NCBI RefSeq assembly: GCF_002904335.1
Contig: NZ_PPHF01000123.1
Span: 62,001 to 126,000 of the forward strand
Reading direction: 5' to 3'
DNA length: 64,000 nucleotides
Source: Amycolatopsis sp. CA-126428
Lineage (GTDB): Bacteria > Actinomycetota > Actinomycetes > Mycobacteriales > Pseudonocardiaceae
Numbering within the stretch: position 1 is the stretch's first letter; each line of letters opens with the position of its first letter. Made by a program: the position numbers and the translations under genes. Positions 48,630 to 56,976 of the stretch are shown piece by piece. Below the pieces are notes generated by a model. It made no database searches. It saw only the letters and a program-made list of their open reading frames with translations, and was not told the origin of the DNA.

Positions 48630-48825
48630 TCGCCTCTCGCCTGACCCTCCGTACCCTGGGGGTGTACGGATCGGCTCAGGCGAGAGGTTGTCGCGCCTTC
48701 GACTCGTCATGATCGGCCGTGTGTAGTACGCTTCACAGGCCAAGGTTGATCGCTCTCGGGCGAACCCTTGGTCACGGCCTGTTGCCGGAGGTCGACCCCC
48801 AGGGCTTCCGGTGACAGGCCCCTTA
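48630..48825 (+). ncRNA. Candidate structured small RNA facing the XRE operon
   Basis: No protein is encoded, but a TTGACA/TTTACA promoter points into this stretch and it is rich in paired segments. First hairpin: CCTCTCGCCTGA (48633-48644) with TCAGGCGAGAGG (48676-48687), with inner arms TCCGTAC (48648-48654) and GTACGGA (48664-48670). Then three copies of one 7-mer: ACAGGCC (48735), its complement GGCCTGT (48776), and ACAGGCC again (48814). The middle segment can pair with either side, giving two mutually exclusive hairpins, the second reinforced by GCCGGA/TTCCGG. No known Rfam family was recognised. It could equally be DNA-level operator structure or a terminator for the convergent flavodoxin gene. 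Confidence 0.4.
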
Positions 48826-48829
48826 CGTT

Positions 48830-49282
48830 TCAGCCCATGACCGTGGCGGCCAGCGTGCCACCCAGTTCGGTGCACGCTTCGACGGTTCTCTGGTCCGGTT
48901 CACCCGTGCTGATGACGGGTTTCGCTGCGTTGGCCCACGCCAGGCCGGTCGTGATGGCCAGCAACTGGCGTTCCGTGCCCGAAGTGTCGCTGTTGCCGTG
49001 AATCCAGTACCCGAACGGGCGACCTCGCGTCTCGTCCAGGCACGGGTAGTAGATCGTGTCGAAGAAGTGCTTGAGCGCGCCGCTCATGCTGCCGAGGTTC
49101 GCCGGCGTGCCCAGCAGGTAGCCGTCCGCCTCGAGGACGTCGGTGACCGTGGCCGCCAGCGCCGCGCGGCGGACCACCTCCACCCCTTCGATGTCCGGGT
49201 GCGTCGCTCCCGCCACGACCGCCTCGAACAGCGCCTGCGTCGACGGCGACGGCGTGTGGTGCACGATCAGCAGCCTCGGCAT
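48830..49282 (-). CDS. Flavodoxin-family / NADPH-dependent FMN reductase-like protein
   Basis: 150 residues. N-terminal FMN phosphate loop LLIVHHTPSPSTQALFEAVVAGA, second loop YLLGTPANLGSMSGALKHFFDTIYYP, and KPVISTGEPDQRTVEACTELGGTLAA. This matches short actinobacterial flavodoxin-family proteins related to WrbA and MdaB. The ATG at 49282 overlaps the phosphosugar-mutase stop (TGATG), so they are co-transcribed. Electron-transfer partner unknown. Confidence 0.9.
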   Translation of the reverse strand: MPRLLIVHHTPSPSTQALFEAVVAGATHPDIEGVEVVRRAALAATVTDVLEADGYLLGTPANLGSMSGALKHFFDTIYYPCLDETRGRPFGYWIHGNSDTSGTERQLLAITTGLAWANAAKPVISTGEPDQRTVEACTELGGTLAATVMG

Positions 49283-50895
49283 CAGGCGAGCAGCTCCTCG
49301 ACGTCCGCCCGCAGTGCCGTCAGCCGTTCCTGCGCCGCGTCACGGGCGCTCGCCACCACCTGCAGGTACGCCTTCAGCTTCGGCTCGGTCCCGGACGGCC
49401 GCACGACCACGCGCACGCCGTCGCCGGTCAGCCGCACCACGTCGGCGTCCGGCAGCAGGTCTTCGAGGCCGACCTCGACGCCGCCGAGCCGGGACGGCGG
49501 GGTCGCCCGCACCTTCGCCATCAGCCGGCCGCGGACCGCGAGATCCGTGACCCGCAGCGAAACCTGATCGGTCAGGTGGACGCCGTGGCGCCGCGCCAGC
49601 TCGTCGAGCACGTCCAGCGGAGTGCGGCCCTGCGCCTTCAGCTGCGCGGCGAGCCCGGCTGCCAGCGTCGCGGCGGCGATGCCGTCCTTGTCGCGCACGA
49701 AGCCCGGGTTCACGCACAGCCCGAGCGCTTCTTCGTAGGCGAACACCAGGCCCTCGCCGGCCCGGACGAGCCACTTGAAGCCGGTCAACGTCTCGGCGTA
49801 GCGGGCTCCTTCGGCCTTCGCGATTTCGCCGAGCATCGACGACGACACGATCGTGGTCGCCACCAGCGGGTCCGGCAGGACCGTGCGGTCCACTGTGGAC
49901 AAGACGTACGAGCCGAGCAGCACGCCGGTCTCGTCGCCGCGCAGCATGCGCCACCGCCCGTCCCGTTCGCGCACGCCGAGCGCGCACCGGTCGGCGTCCG
50001 GGTCGAGCGCGACGGCCAGGTCGGCGTCCACATCGGACGCCAGCGCCAGCAGCAGGTCCGTCGCGCCCGGCTCTTCGGGGTTCGGGAACGCCACGGTCGG
50101 GAAGTCCGGGTCCGGCGCGGCCTGGTCGCCGACCAGGTGCAGGTCGGTGAACCCGGCCCGCTCGAACGCCGCGCGCAGCGTGCCCGCGCCGACGCCGTGC
50201 AACGCCGTCGCGGCGACCCGCACCGAGCGTTCGTGGCCCAGCGGCAACGTCGCGACCTCGTCGAGGTAGCGGTCCAGCAGGTCGGTGACCTCGGCGCCGG
50301 GCGCCCGCGGCACGTCGGTGGCGGGCGGCGCGGCCTCGATGGCGCGCTCGATCTCGCCGTCGGACGGCGGGACGATCTGCCCGCCGGTCGCGTCGTAGAG
50401 CTTGTACCCGTTGTCCGCCGGGGGATTGTGCGACGCGGTGATCTGGATCCCGGCCACCGCACCGAGCCGGCCGACGGCGAACGCGAGCACCGGCGTCGGC
50501 AGCGGGCGGGGGAACACCTTGACGTCGAAGCCGGCCGCGGTCAGCACCTCGGCGGCGGCCGTCGCGAAGGCTTCCGAGCCGTGCCGTGCGTCGCGGCCGA
50601 CGACGACCAGCGCGCCGGCGTGCCCGTGCGCCTTCAGCCACTCCGCGACCCCGGCCGTCGTCCGGGTGACGACGGCGACGTTCATGCCGTTCGGCCCGGC
50701 GCGCACCGGGCCGCGCAGGCCGGCGGTGCCGAACTCGAGTGGGCCGGCCAGCCGGTCGGCCAGGTCTTCGGCGGCACCGGGTTCGCCGCCGTCCGCCCGG
50801 GCCAGCACGGCTTCCAGTTCGGCACGGGTGCCGGCGTCCGGGTCGGCGGCGATCCAGCGGGAAACGGCGTCACGCAGGGTGGAATCTGATGTCAC
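49282..50895 (-). CDS. Phospho-sugar mutase (PmmB/PGM2-type)
   Basis: 537 residues, alpha-D-phosphohexomutase superfamily. Visible: FGTAGLRGPVRAGPNGMN, catalytic phosphoserine loop ITASHNPPADNGYK, metal loop ALDPDADRCALGVRE, sugar-recognition AYEEALG-type segment (VFAYEEALGLCVNPGFVRDKDG) and the C-terminal phosphate loop VVVRPSGTEPKLKAYL. Length and motif set match PmmB of M. tuberculosis (Rv3308), which sits next to deoD there. PGM2-type members act as phosphopentomutases, so this enzyme could link ribose/deoxyribose-1-phosphate from PNP and DeoA to the 5-phosphates; phosphomannomutase activity is the alternative. GTG start at 50895, 30 bp from the divergent glycosyltransferase. Confidence 0.93.
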   Translation of the reverse strand: MTSDSTLRDAVSRWIAADPDAGTRAELEAVLARADGGEPGAAEDLADRLAGPLEFGTAGLRGPVRAGPNGMNVAVVTRTTAGVAEWLKAHGHAGALVVVGRDARHGSEAFATAAAEVLTAAGFDVKVFPRPLPTPVLAFAVGRLGAVAGIQITASHNPPADNGYKLYDATGGQIVPPSDGEIERAIEAAPPATDVPRAPGAEVTDLLDRYLDEVATLPLGHERSVRVAATALHGVGAGTLRAAFERAGFTDLHLVGDQAAPDPDFPTVAFPNPEEPGATDLLLALASDVDADLAVALDPDADRCALGVRERDGRWRMLRGDETGVLLGSYVLSTVDRTVLPDPLVATTIVSSSMLGEIAKAEGARYAETLTGFKWLVRAGEGLVFAYEEALGLCVNPGFVRDKDGIAAATLAAGLAAQLKAQGRTPLDVLDELARRHGVHLTDQVSLRVTDLAVRGRLMAKVRATPPSRLGGVEVGLEDLLPDADVVRLTGDGVRVVVRPSGTEPKLKAYLQVVASARDAAQERLTALRADVEELLA

Positions 50896-50925
50896 CGCGT
50901 CAGCCTACGGGCTATGGTCGGGTAG

Positions 50926-52086
50926 GTGCGCTTACTGTTCACCTCACTGGGGTCCTTCGGTCACACCTTTCCGCTCGTGCCGCTGGCGGTCGCCGCGCGC
51001 GAGGCGGGCCACGACGTCGTCTTCGCCACCACTGAAGAGTTCCTTCCACAGCTGCGGAAAGCCGGGCTCGAAACGGCGGCGGCCGGCATTTCCATGGAGA
51101 CCGCGTTCGGCCAGGCGTTCGCCGAGAGCGGGCCGCCCGGCCCCCGGCGCCCGCCCGGCGACATCCCGCGGGAGGAGCTGTTCCCGGTCGTGGCGAAGGT
51201 GTTCGGCGAACTGCTGCCGACGCGGTTCGCCGCGGACCTGCTGCCGCTGTTCGAGCACGTCCGGCCCGATCTGGTCGTGAGCGAGGCGGGCAACCCGGGC
51301 GGGTTGTTCGCCGCGCGGAAGGCCGGGCTCCCGGTGGTGGCGCACGGTTTCGGCCGGGTGTCGACCGGCGACCCGATGACCACGAAGATCCGGGACGCGA
51401 TCCGCGAGCACGCCGCGGGGCTGGGGATCGAGGCCGGTGAGGACCTGGCGTTCGGCGGCCCGTTCATCGACATCTGCCCGGAGTCGGTGCAGGACCCGGA
51501 TTTCCTGGCGCGCACCCGCCGGGTGCCGCTGCGCCCGGTGGGCTGGAGCGAGCCGGGCGAGCTGCCGGCGGGCGTGCTGGACAAGCGGCGTCCGCTGGTC
51601 TACCTGACGCTGGGCACGGCGATGGGCCACGCGGGCGTGCTCACCGAGGCGATCGCCGGGCTGTCCGGTTTGGACGCCGACGTCCTGGTCGCCACCGGCC
51701 CGTCGCTGCCCGAGGACGCGCTGGGCGAAGTCCCGGAGAACGTCCGGCTCGAGGCGTGGGTCCCGCAGGCGGCGCTGCTCCCGCACGTCGACCTGGTGAT
51801 CCACCACGGCGGCAGCGGCACGACGCTCGGCGCGTTCGGCGCGGCCCTCCCGCAGCTGCTGCTCCCGCAGGGCGCGGACCAGTTCGCCAACGCGGACGCG
51901 GTCCTGGCGGCCGGCGTGGGCGACCGCCTGCTCGGCGCCGAGGTCACCGCCGAAGCCGTGGCAGCCAAGGCCCGCCACCTCCTCACCGACACCGCGGTCC
52001 GCGACGCGGCCCGCGCGTTGGCCGCGGAAGTCGCGGCCATGCCGTCCCCGGCGGAGGTCGCCGCCGAACTCCCCACCTTCGCCTGA
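50926..52086 (+). CDS. UDP-glycosyltransferase-like protein (GT1)
   Basis: 386 residues, GT-B fold. N-terminal acceptor domain starts MRLLFTSLGSFGHTFPLVPLAVAAREAGHDV with the catalytic His expected in GHTFP. C-terminal donor domain: RRPLVYLTLGTAMGHAGVLT, LEAWVPQAALLPHVDLVIHHGGSGTTLGAFGAALPQLLLPQGADQFANA, the nucleotide-sugar-binding motif of macrolide and glycopeptide glycosyltransferases. No biosynthetic cluster surrounds it, so detoxification of antibiotics or lipid glycosylation is as likely as a natural-product role. It separates the mutase from PNP, which are adjacent in mycobacteria, so it looks inserted. GTG start. Confidence 0.9.
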   Translation: MRLLFTSLGSFGHTFPLVPLAVAAREAGHDVVFATTEEFLPQLRKAGLETAAAGISMETAFGQAFAESGPPGPRRPPGDIPREELFPVVAKVFGELLPTRFAADLLPLFEHVRPDLVVSEAGNPGGLFAARKAGLPVVAHGFGRVSTGDPMTTKIRDAIREHAAGLGIEAGEDLAFGGPFIDICPESVQDPDFLARTRRVPLRPVGWSEPGELPAGVLDKRRPLVYLTLGTAMGHAGVLTEAIAGLSGLDADVLVATGPSLPEDALGEVPENVRLEAWVPQAALLPHVDLVIHHGGSGTTLGAFGAALPQLLLPQGADQFANADAVLAAGVGDRLLGAEVTAEAVAAKARHLLTDTAVRDAARALAAEVAAMPSPAEVAAELPTFA

Positions 52087-52087
52087 C

Positions 52088-52224
52088 ACCGTGTCGACCC
52101 GCTGATCACGCGTGTCGACCTCCTGATCACGCGTGTCGACGCTTTCCGCACACCGCTCCGGTGCGCGAACGGTCGACACGCGTGATTGCAGGGTCGACAC
52201 GCGTGATTGCGGGGACGACACGAG
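52088..52224. repeat. Head-to-head array of 21-bp repeats
   Basis: Fills the 139-bp gap between convergent genes. Left: two units of TGATCACGCGTGTCGACC type (about 52090-52140). Centre 52141-52170 (contains GCACACCG/CGGTGCGC, a small hairpin). Right: two inverted units GGTCGACACGCGTGATTGC (about 52171-52222). Each unit overlaps MluI- and SalI-type palindromes, ACGCGT and GTCGAC. Confidence 0.9.
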
Positions 52225-52225
52225 G

Positions 52226-53005
52226 TCAGGCGCGGGTGACCAGTTCCCGCAGCAGGGAGCCCATCTTGGTCGCGGCCGCGCGGCCGGCTTCCAGGACCTC
52301 TTCGTGGTTGAGCGGCTCGCCGGTCATGCCCGCGGCCAGGTTCGTCACCAGGGACAGGCCGAAGACCTCGACGCCGGCCGCGCGGGCGGCGATCGCCTCC
52401 AGCACCGTCGACATGCCGACCAGGTCCGCGCCCAGCGTGCGCAGCATCCGGATTTCCGCCGGCGTCTCGAAGTGCGGCCCGGTCAGGCCCGCGTAGACGC
52501 CTTCTTCGAGCGACGGGTCGATCTCCCGCGCGACCTTCCGCAGCCGCGCCGAGTACAGGTCCGTCAGGTCGACGAAGTTCGCGCCGACGATCGGGGAGCG
52601 CGCGGTCAGGTTCAGGTGGTCGGAAATCAGCACCGGCTGCCCCACGTGGAAGCCCTCGCGCAGGCCGCCCGCCGCGTTCGTCAGCAGCACCGACCGGACG
52701 CCGGCCGCCGCCGCGGTGCGCACGTTGTGCACCACCGGGTCGATGCCCTTGCCCTCGTAGAAGTGCGTCCGGCCCAGCATCACCAGGACGTTCTTGCCGC
52801 CGACCTTCAGCGAGCGGATGGTGCCGCCGTGGCCCACCGCGCCGGGCGTGGTGAAACCGGGCAGCTCGGCGAACGGGATCTCCGTCTCGCACTCCCCGAT
52901 GACGTCCGCCGCCGGGCGCCAGCCCGACCCCAGGACCACCGCGATGTCGTGCGCGTCCACGCCGGTGCGCTTGGCGATGGCGCTCGCGGCTTCGTGTTCA
53001 CTCAT
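52226..53005 (-). CDS. punA: Purine nucleoside phosphorylase
   Basis: 259 residues; cleaves (deoxy)inosine and (deoxy)guanosine with phosphate. Trimeric, mammalian-like class (PNP-I): phosphate loop VVLGSGWRPAAD, VMLGRTHFYEGKG (His), SVLLTNAAGGLREGF, purine-site GPHFETPAEIRMLRTLGADLVGMSTV with catalytic Glu, and LVTNLAAG. ATG 53005 overlaps the ABA4-like gene (ATGA), so it is the third gene of an operon with two membrane proteins. It is also the destination of the inosine produced by the adenosine deaminase at 5127. In mycobacteria this gene (deoD, Rv3307) neighbours pmmB. Confidence 0.95.
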   Translation of the reverse strand: MSEHEAASAIAKRTGVDAHDIAVVLGSGWRPAADVIGECETEIPFAELPGFTTPGAVGHGGTIRSLKVGGKNVLVMLGRTHFYEGKGIDPVVHNVRTAAAAGVRSVLLTNAAGGLREGFHVGQPVLISDHLNLTARSPIVGANFVDLTDLYSARLRKVAREIDPSLEEGVYAGLTGPHFETPAEIRMLRTLGADLVGMSTVLEAIAARAAGVEVFGLSLVTNLAAGMTGEPLNHEEVLEAGRAAATKMGSLLRELVTRA

Positions 53006-53421
53006 GCGAGGGAGCGTATCCGGACGGCCCGGACCACCAGGAACACCACCAGGCCGAAGGGTGACAGGAAGATCGTCAGCAGCAGGATCGGGCTGACGAG
53101 CCACGGCGAAATCTCCCGCTCCCGCGCCTCGAAGTACATCCAGCGGGCGATGAACAGGTCGAACGCGATGAGGTGCGCCCAGACGAGCCCGGCGCCCCAC
53201 GGCGTGGCCAGCAGCGTCTGCAGGACGCCGAGGTCGGGCCGCAGCATCGCCCGGCCCCACTCGCCGAAGTGCGGCAGCTCGAGCCCGAAGTAGCACACCA
53301 GCGGCAGCAGCGGCACCCACGGCGACTTCATGATCCGCTCGGTCCACCGCCACTTCGGGGCCAGGATCATCAGCGCCCAGAACGGCGCCGCCAGGGGAAA
53401 CGCCCAGGTGAACAGGGTCAT
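53002..53421 (-). CDS. ABA4-like (DUF4281) membrane protein
   Basis: 139 residues, four hydrophobic helices (MTLFTWAFPLAAPFWALMILAP; VPLLPLVCYFGLEL; AGLVWAHLIAFDLFIARWMYFEARE; LVSPILLLTIFLSPFGLVVFLVV). The AHLIAFDLFIARWMY helix and LFLSPFGLVVFLV end match the ABA4-like family, named for a plant protein needed for neoxanthin synthesis; the bacterial role is unknown. Overlaps by four bases both with the preceding membrane-protein gene and with PNP, so translation is coupled across all three. Confidence 0.85.
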   Translation of the reverse strand: MTLFTWAFPLAAPFWALMILAPKWRWTERIMKSPWVPLLPLVCYFGLELPHFGEWGRAMLRPDLGVLQTLLATPWGAGLVWAHLIAFDLFIARWMYFEAREREISPWLVSPILLLTIFLSPFGLVVFLVVRAVRIRSLA

Positions 53422-54377
53422 CGAACCGCCTTCCGTCCCGGCGCGCGGACGACGGCCAGCGCACCCAGCCCGACCGCCGCGACCAGCAGCGCGAACGCGC
53501 CCAGTGTCGTCGCGTCCGGGTGCACGATCGACTGCGCCCGCAGCGCCTGCCACGTGAGCAGCGCGAGCAGCCCCGCGTACCCGGCCGCGCCGACCAGGAC
53601 GAGCCGGGCGCGGACGACGTCGTCACGCAGCCGCGGGAACCGCGAGGCCAGCGCCAGGAGCGCGATGGCGAGCAGCGGCAGCGCCTGCAGGGCGTGCATC
53701 CCGGCGAAGTGCGGGATCCGCAGGTCGCCCGCCGCCGTGCTCCAGCCGAGGATCGGCAGGCCGGGGCCGCCGTCGGCGAGCCCGACGGTGTGCGCGCCGA
53801 CGATGTCCCGCGTTCCGCCGGCCTTCCACTGCGCGAGCTGCCGCGCGGTCGGGCTCGTCATCAGGACGCCCAGCGAAATCCCGGCCAGGGAGAGCGCGGC
53901 CCCGGTCCGGACCGCCCAGAAGCTCGCCCGGTCCGGCACCTTCGTGAACATCACCAGGACCGTCAGCACGAGCGTGGCGGCCCACAGCCCCATGATCATC
54001 TTGCCCATGACGTCGTAGATCAAGGCGTCCTGCGGTGTCGCGTTGTTGAAGTGGCTCGCGTGGCCGCGCGCCGCCTGGAACACCAGCAGGACGTACTCGG
54101 CGGCGAAGATCAGCACCAGGAGGTTCGTGAGCCAGGACGCCGTGCGCCGGAACCGCGGTAGCAGCGAGACGAGCCAGCTCCAGGTGGCGAAGTAGAGCGC
54201 GCCGGAGACCGCGAACTTGAACGGCTTCGCCCAGATCGGCGCACCCGCCAGGGTTCGCTGGTCGAGGAGCACGGCGGCCACGCACAGCACGGCCACCACC
54301 CCCAGCCCGGCGGCCGCGAGCGCGGACGGCCGGTGCCACGTGTGCGTTCTGCTCCGGAGATCGGCAAGGATGGTCAT
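53418..54377 (-). CDS. Polytopic membrane protein, unknown
   Basis: 319 residues with about eight hydrophobic helices. Recognisable phrases: APIWAKPFKFAVSGALYFATWSWLVSLLPR, ARGHASHFNNATPQDALIYDVMGKMIMGLW, VGLADGGPGLPILGWSTAAGDLRIPHFAGMHALQALPLLAI; the conserved His and Asp/Asn residues suggest a heme- or pigment-binding membrane protein, but no family is recalled with confidence. First gene of the operon with ABA4-like and PNP. Good ribosome-binding site (GGGAGGA) and, upstream, a MerR-type promoter with 19-bp spacing. Divergent from a MerR gene. Confidence 0.82.
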   Translation of the reverse strand: MTILADLRSRTHTWHRPSALAAAGLGVVAVLCVAAVLLDQRTLAGAPIWAKPFKFAVSGALYFATWSWLVSLLPRFRRTASWLTNLLVLIFAAEYVLLVFQAARGHASHFNNATPQDALIYDVMGKMIMGLWAATLVLTVLVMFTKVPDRASFWAVRTGAALSLAGISLGVLMTSPTARQLAQWKAGGTRDIVGAHTVGLADGGPGLPILGWSTAAGDLRIPHFAGMHALQALPLLAIALLALASRFPRLRDDVVRARLVLVGAAGYAGLLALLTWQALRAQSIVHPDATTLGAFALLVAAVGLGALAVVRAPGRKAVR

Positions 54378-54393
54378 GGTTCCTCCCAGAACG

Positions 54394-54424
54394 GATAGTG
54401 AAGCTCTCCGTTTTGGGAAGTTAA
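54394..54424 (-). promoter_or_regulatory. MerR-type promoter for the membrane/PNP operon
   Basis: Minus strand: -35 TTAACT (54424-54419), 19-bp spacer, -10 ACTATC (54399-54394), followed by GGGAGGA and ATG 54377. The divergent gene encodes a MerR regulator. The spacer dyad is imperfect (CTTCC...GGAGAG). Longer inverted words GGATAGT and ACTATCC (54393-54431) bracket the site. Confidence 0.5.
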
Positions 54425-54451
54425 ACTATCCATGCTGAGAAGTCTTCAGGG

Positions 54452-55117
54452 TTGTCCCCGAGACGGACCCCGGGATCGGAGCGGAAACCCATGCGGATGG
54501 CCGAGCTGAGCGCCGAATCCGGGGTGCCGGTCGCGACCGTCAAGTTCTACCTGCGCGAGGGCCTGCTCCCGCCCGGCGAGCGCACCAGCCCGAACCAGGC
54601 GCGGTACTCCGCGGCGCACGTCCAGCGGCTGCGGCTGATCAAGGCGCTCACCGAAGTCGGCGGGCTGCCGCTGGCCTCGGTCGGCGTCGTGCTCGGCGCG
54701 ATCGACGACCACGAGACCCCGCACCGGACGATGGGCGTCGTCCAGGAGGAGCTGGCCGGGCCCCCGCCCAAGGTGTCCGACGAGGCCGCCGAGTGGGCGT
54801 CGGAGCGGCTGGCGGACCTCATGCGCCGCCGCGGCTGGAAGACGCACCCGCCCGAGCACCGCGCGATGGCCAACCTCATCGCGGCGCTGGCGACGGCCAA
54901 GGAACTGGGGCAGGAGAAGCTGACCGAACGGCTCGGGGAATACGCCGAGCTGGCGATGCGCGTCGCGGAGCTCGACGTCGAGGTGGTGGCCGGGCTGGCT
55001 TCGCTGGACAAGATCATCGAGGCCGGGCTGGTCGCGACCGTGCTCGGCGACCGGATCTTCGCCGGCCTGCGCCACCTCGCCCAGGAACAGGTGTCCCGCG
55101 AGGTCCTCGGCGGCTAG
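54452..55117 (+). CDS. MerR-family regulator
   Basis: 221 residues if TTG 54452 is used, 208 from ATG 54491 (MRMAELSAESGVPVATVKFYLREGLLPPGERTSPNQARYSAAHVQRLRLIKALTEVGGLPLASVGVVLG), which matches the family N-terminus better. After the winged helix the protein is a long, Cys-poor helical domain (residues about 90-220), larger than in metal-sensing members. It likely controls the divergent operon of membrane proteins and PNP. Converges with, and overlaps by four bases, the Ser/Thr kinase gene. Confidence 0.9.
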   Translation: MSPRRTPGSERKPMRMAELSAESGVPVATVKFYLREGLLPPGERTSPNQARYSAAHVQRLRLIKALTEVGGLPLASVGVVLGAIDDHETPHRTMGVVQEELAGPPPKVSDEAAEWASERLADLMRRRGWKTHPPEHRAMANLIAALATAKELGQEKLTERLGEYAELAMRVAELDVEVVAGLASLDKIIEAGLVATVLGDRIFAGLRHLAQEQVSREVLGG

Positions 55118-56907
55118 TCCGAGACGCTCAGGGTGGGGGCGACGCGGTCGAAGACGTCCTGGCGGCCCGAGTTTTCCTGTTCCGCCGGCACGGTGACGGA
55201 GAGGATCCACAGGCTGGTGTTCGCCTGGACCAGGTTCATGAACGTCACCCGGGTGCCGCCGCCCCCGTCGCGTTCGGGGAGGTTGCCGCCCTCGGCGAGG
55301 CGGTACGTCAGCGTCGAACCCTTGCCGCCCGGCAGCGGCATCGGGTCGTAGAGCTGGAGCGCGCTGGCCGGGTAGGACCCCTTCAGCCAGGCGATGTACT
55401 CGTCGTCGTGGGGGTACTGGGCGAAGTACTTCGCCAGCCGTTCCACGCGCAGCGACCGGCGGCCGTCTGGGGAGACGTACTGGACCGCCGTGCTCGCGCC
55501 GAACTTCGTCGTCGTGTGCGGGGCGACGAACTTCTGCCAGCCCTCCGGCACCTGGAGGCCGAACTGCCCGCCGTTGCCGGTCGCGAAGCTCGCGTCGCCG
55601 GACTGCTGCACCAGCGTCGGCGGCGGCACGTCGGTCACGCCGTTCGACGTGTTCCGCGGCGCGGCGGCCGGAGGCAGCAGCGACTGGCCGCCGACCGTCC
55701 TGGCCAGCGCGAACCCGCCGCCCGCGGCGAGGAGGAAGAGCAGGATCGCCACCGCGACGAGCACGGCGGTGGCCGTGGAGCTGCGCCGCGCCGGCCGCGG
55801 TGGCGGCGCGACGAACACCGTCGGCGCACCCGAGGCAGGGCTCGCCGGCGCCGCCGGGGCGGGCGGGCGCAGGAACGGCAGCGGGCCCGGGTCGGCGGCG
55901 AGTTCGCTGCTCGACGCCTCGGCCTTCTTCTCCGCCTTGGCCTTCTCGGGCAGGACGGTCTTGATCACCTGCGTGTCGGTCGCGTCCGGCTGCGCGGACG
56001 TCTTCTTGCCGTCCGGGGTGTGGAACAGCTCGGGCCCGAACAGGTCGAGGGGCGTCTTCGTCTGCAGCGGGTACAGCCGGTGCCGGACGTCCCGCAGCGT
56101 GATCCGCCGGGCCGGCTCCTTCGTCATGAGGGCGCTGATGACGTCGGCGAGCGGGCCGGCCTTCGGCTTCGGCACCTTCCCGTTGACGACCTTGCCGACG
56201 GTCTCCAGCGGATCGCCGTCGGCGTCGTACGGCGGCGCGCCCTCGACCGCGGCGAACAGCGTCGCGCCGAGGCCCCACAGGTCCGCGGCCGGCGTGACGG
56301 CGCCGCCGGAGGCCACTTCCGGCGCGATGTAGGCGGGCGAGCCGAGCATGATCCCGGTGCGGGTCATGGTCGCCTCGGAGACGTTGCGGGCGATGCCGAA
56401 GTCGGTCAGCTTGATCCGGCCGTCGCTGGCCACCAGGACGTTGCCCGGCTTGACGTCGCGGTGGGTGATCCCGGCCGAGTGCGCGGCCTCCAGCGCGGAC
56501 GCCACGGCGATGCCGACCGCGGCGGCCTGCCCGACGGTCAGCGGCCCGTGGTCGCGCAGGATGTGCGCCAGGCTGCGCGAGGGCAGCAGCTCCATCACCA
56601 CGAACGGCTGGTCGTCCTCGCGGGCGACGTCGTGCAGGATGATCACGTTGGGGTGGGAGAGGACCGCGATCGCGCGCGCCTCGCGCAGCGTGCGCTCCCT
56701 CAGCTCGTCCGCCTGCGCCGCCGGGATGCCCGGCGGCACCTTCATCTCCTTGACGGCCACCTGCCGGTGCAGGAACTCGTCGTACGCCGACCAGACGGTG
56801 CCCATCGACCCGGAGCCGAGCACCGAACGCAGCCGGTAACGACCGGCGACCACTCGTGTCTCTTCGCTGGAGGGGGGCACCTCCTGATTGTGTCGTACGC
56901 GGCTCAC
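55114..56907 (-). CDS. Transmembrane serine/threonine protein kinase
   Basis: 597 residues, PknB-type. Kinase domain about 22-280: Gly-loop GSGSMGTV (31-38), Lys53 in VAVKEMK, catalytic HRDVKPGN (149-156), DFG 169-171, activation segment TMTRTGIMLGSPAYIAPE. A Lys/Ala/Pro-rich juxtamembrane linker, one transmembrane helix at about 379-402, and an extracellular domain of about 190 residues (SFATGNGGQFGLQVPEGWQKFV ... LWILSVTVPAEQ) that resembles a small ligand-binding beta-domain, not PASTA repeats. Signal unknown. Divergent from mutA across 69 bp. Confidence 0.95.
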   Translation of the reverse strand: MSRVRHNQEVPPSSEETRVVAGRYRLRSVLGSGSMGTVWSAYDEFLHRQVAVKEMKVPPGIPAAQADELRERTLREARAIAVLSHPNVIILHDVAREDDQPFVVMELLPSRSLAHILRDHGPLTVGQAAAVGIAVASALEAAHSAGITHRDVKPGNVLVASDGRIKLTDFGIARNVSEATMTRTGIMLGSPAYIAPEVASGGAVTPAADLWGLGATLFAAVEGAPPYDADGDPLETVGKVVNGKVPKPKAGPLADVISALMTKEPARRITLRDVRHRLYPLQTKTPLDLFGPELFHTPDGKKTSAQPDATDTQVIKTVLPEKAKAEKKAEASSSELAADPGPLPFLRPPAPAAPASPASGAPTVFVAPPPRPARRSSTATAVLVAVAILLFLLAAGGGFALARTVGGQSLLPPAAAPRNTSNGVTDVPPPTLVQQSGDASFATGNGGQFGLQVPEGWQKFVAPHTTTKFGASTAVQYVSPDGRRSLRVERLAKYFAQYPHDDEYIAWLKGSYPASALQLYDPMPLPGGKGSTLTYRLAEGGNLPERDGGGGTRVTFMNLVQANTSLWILSVTVPAEQENSGRQDVFDRVAPTLSVSD

Positions 56908-56976
56908 CGCCGGCCTCCTAGGGGCGCGACTAGAGTCACAGGTCGGACGCGGCCCGTGCCTCTACCCTTACTGGTT

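Noticed and set aside
48735..48820. tRNA-like or SRP/tmRNA-like gene
   Set aside because: No acceptor stem with T-loop GTTCRA and anticodon arm, and no SRP GGAA/AGCA signature; only hairpin pairing was found.
48567..48875. Minus-strand open frame of 102 codons
   Set aside because: Covers the promoter/operator and hairpin region and overlaps the flavodoxin gene end; no motif and no ribosome-binding site.
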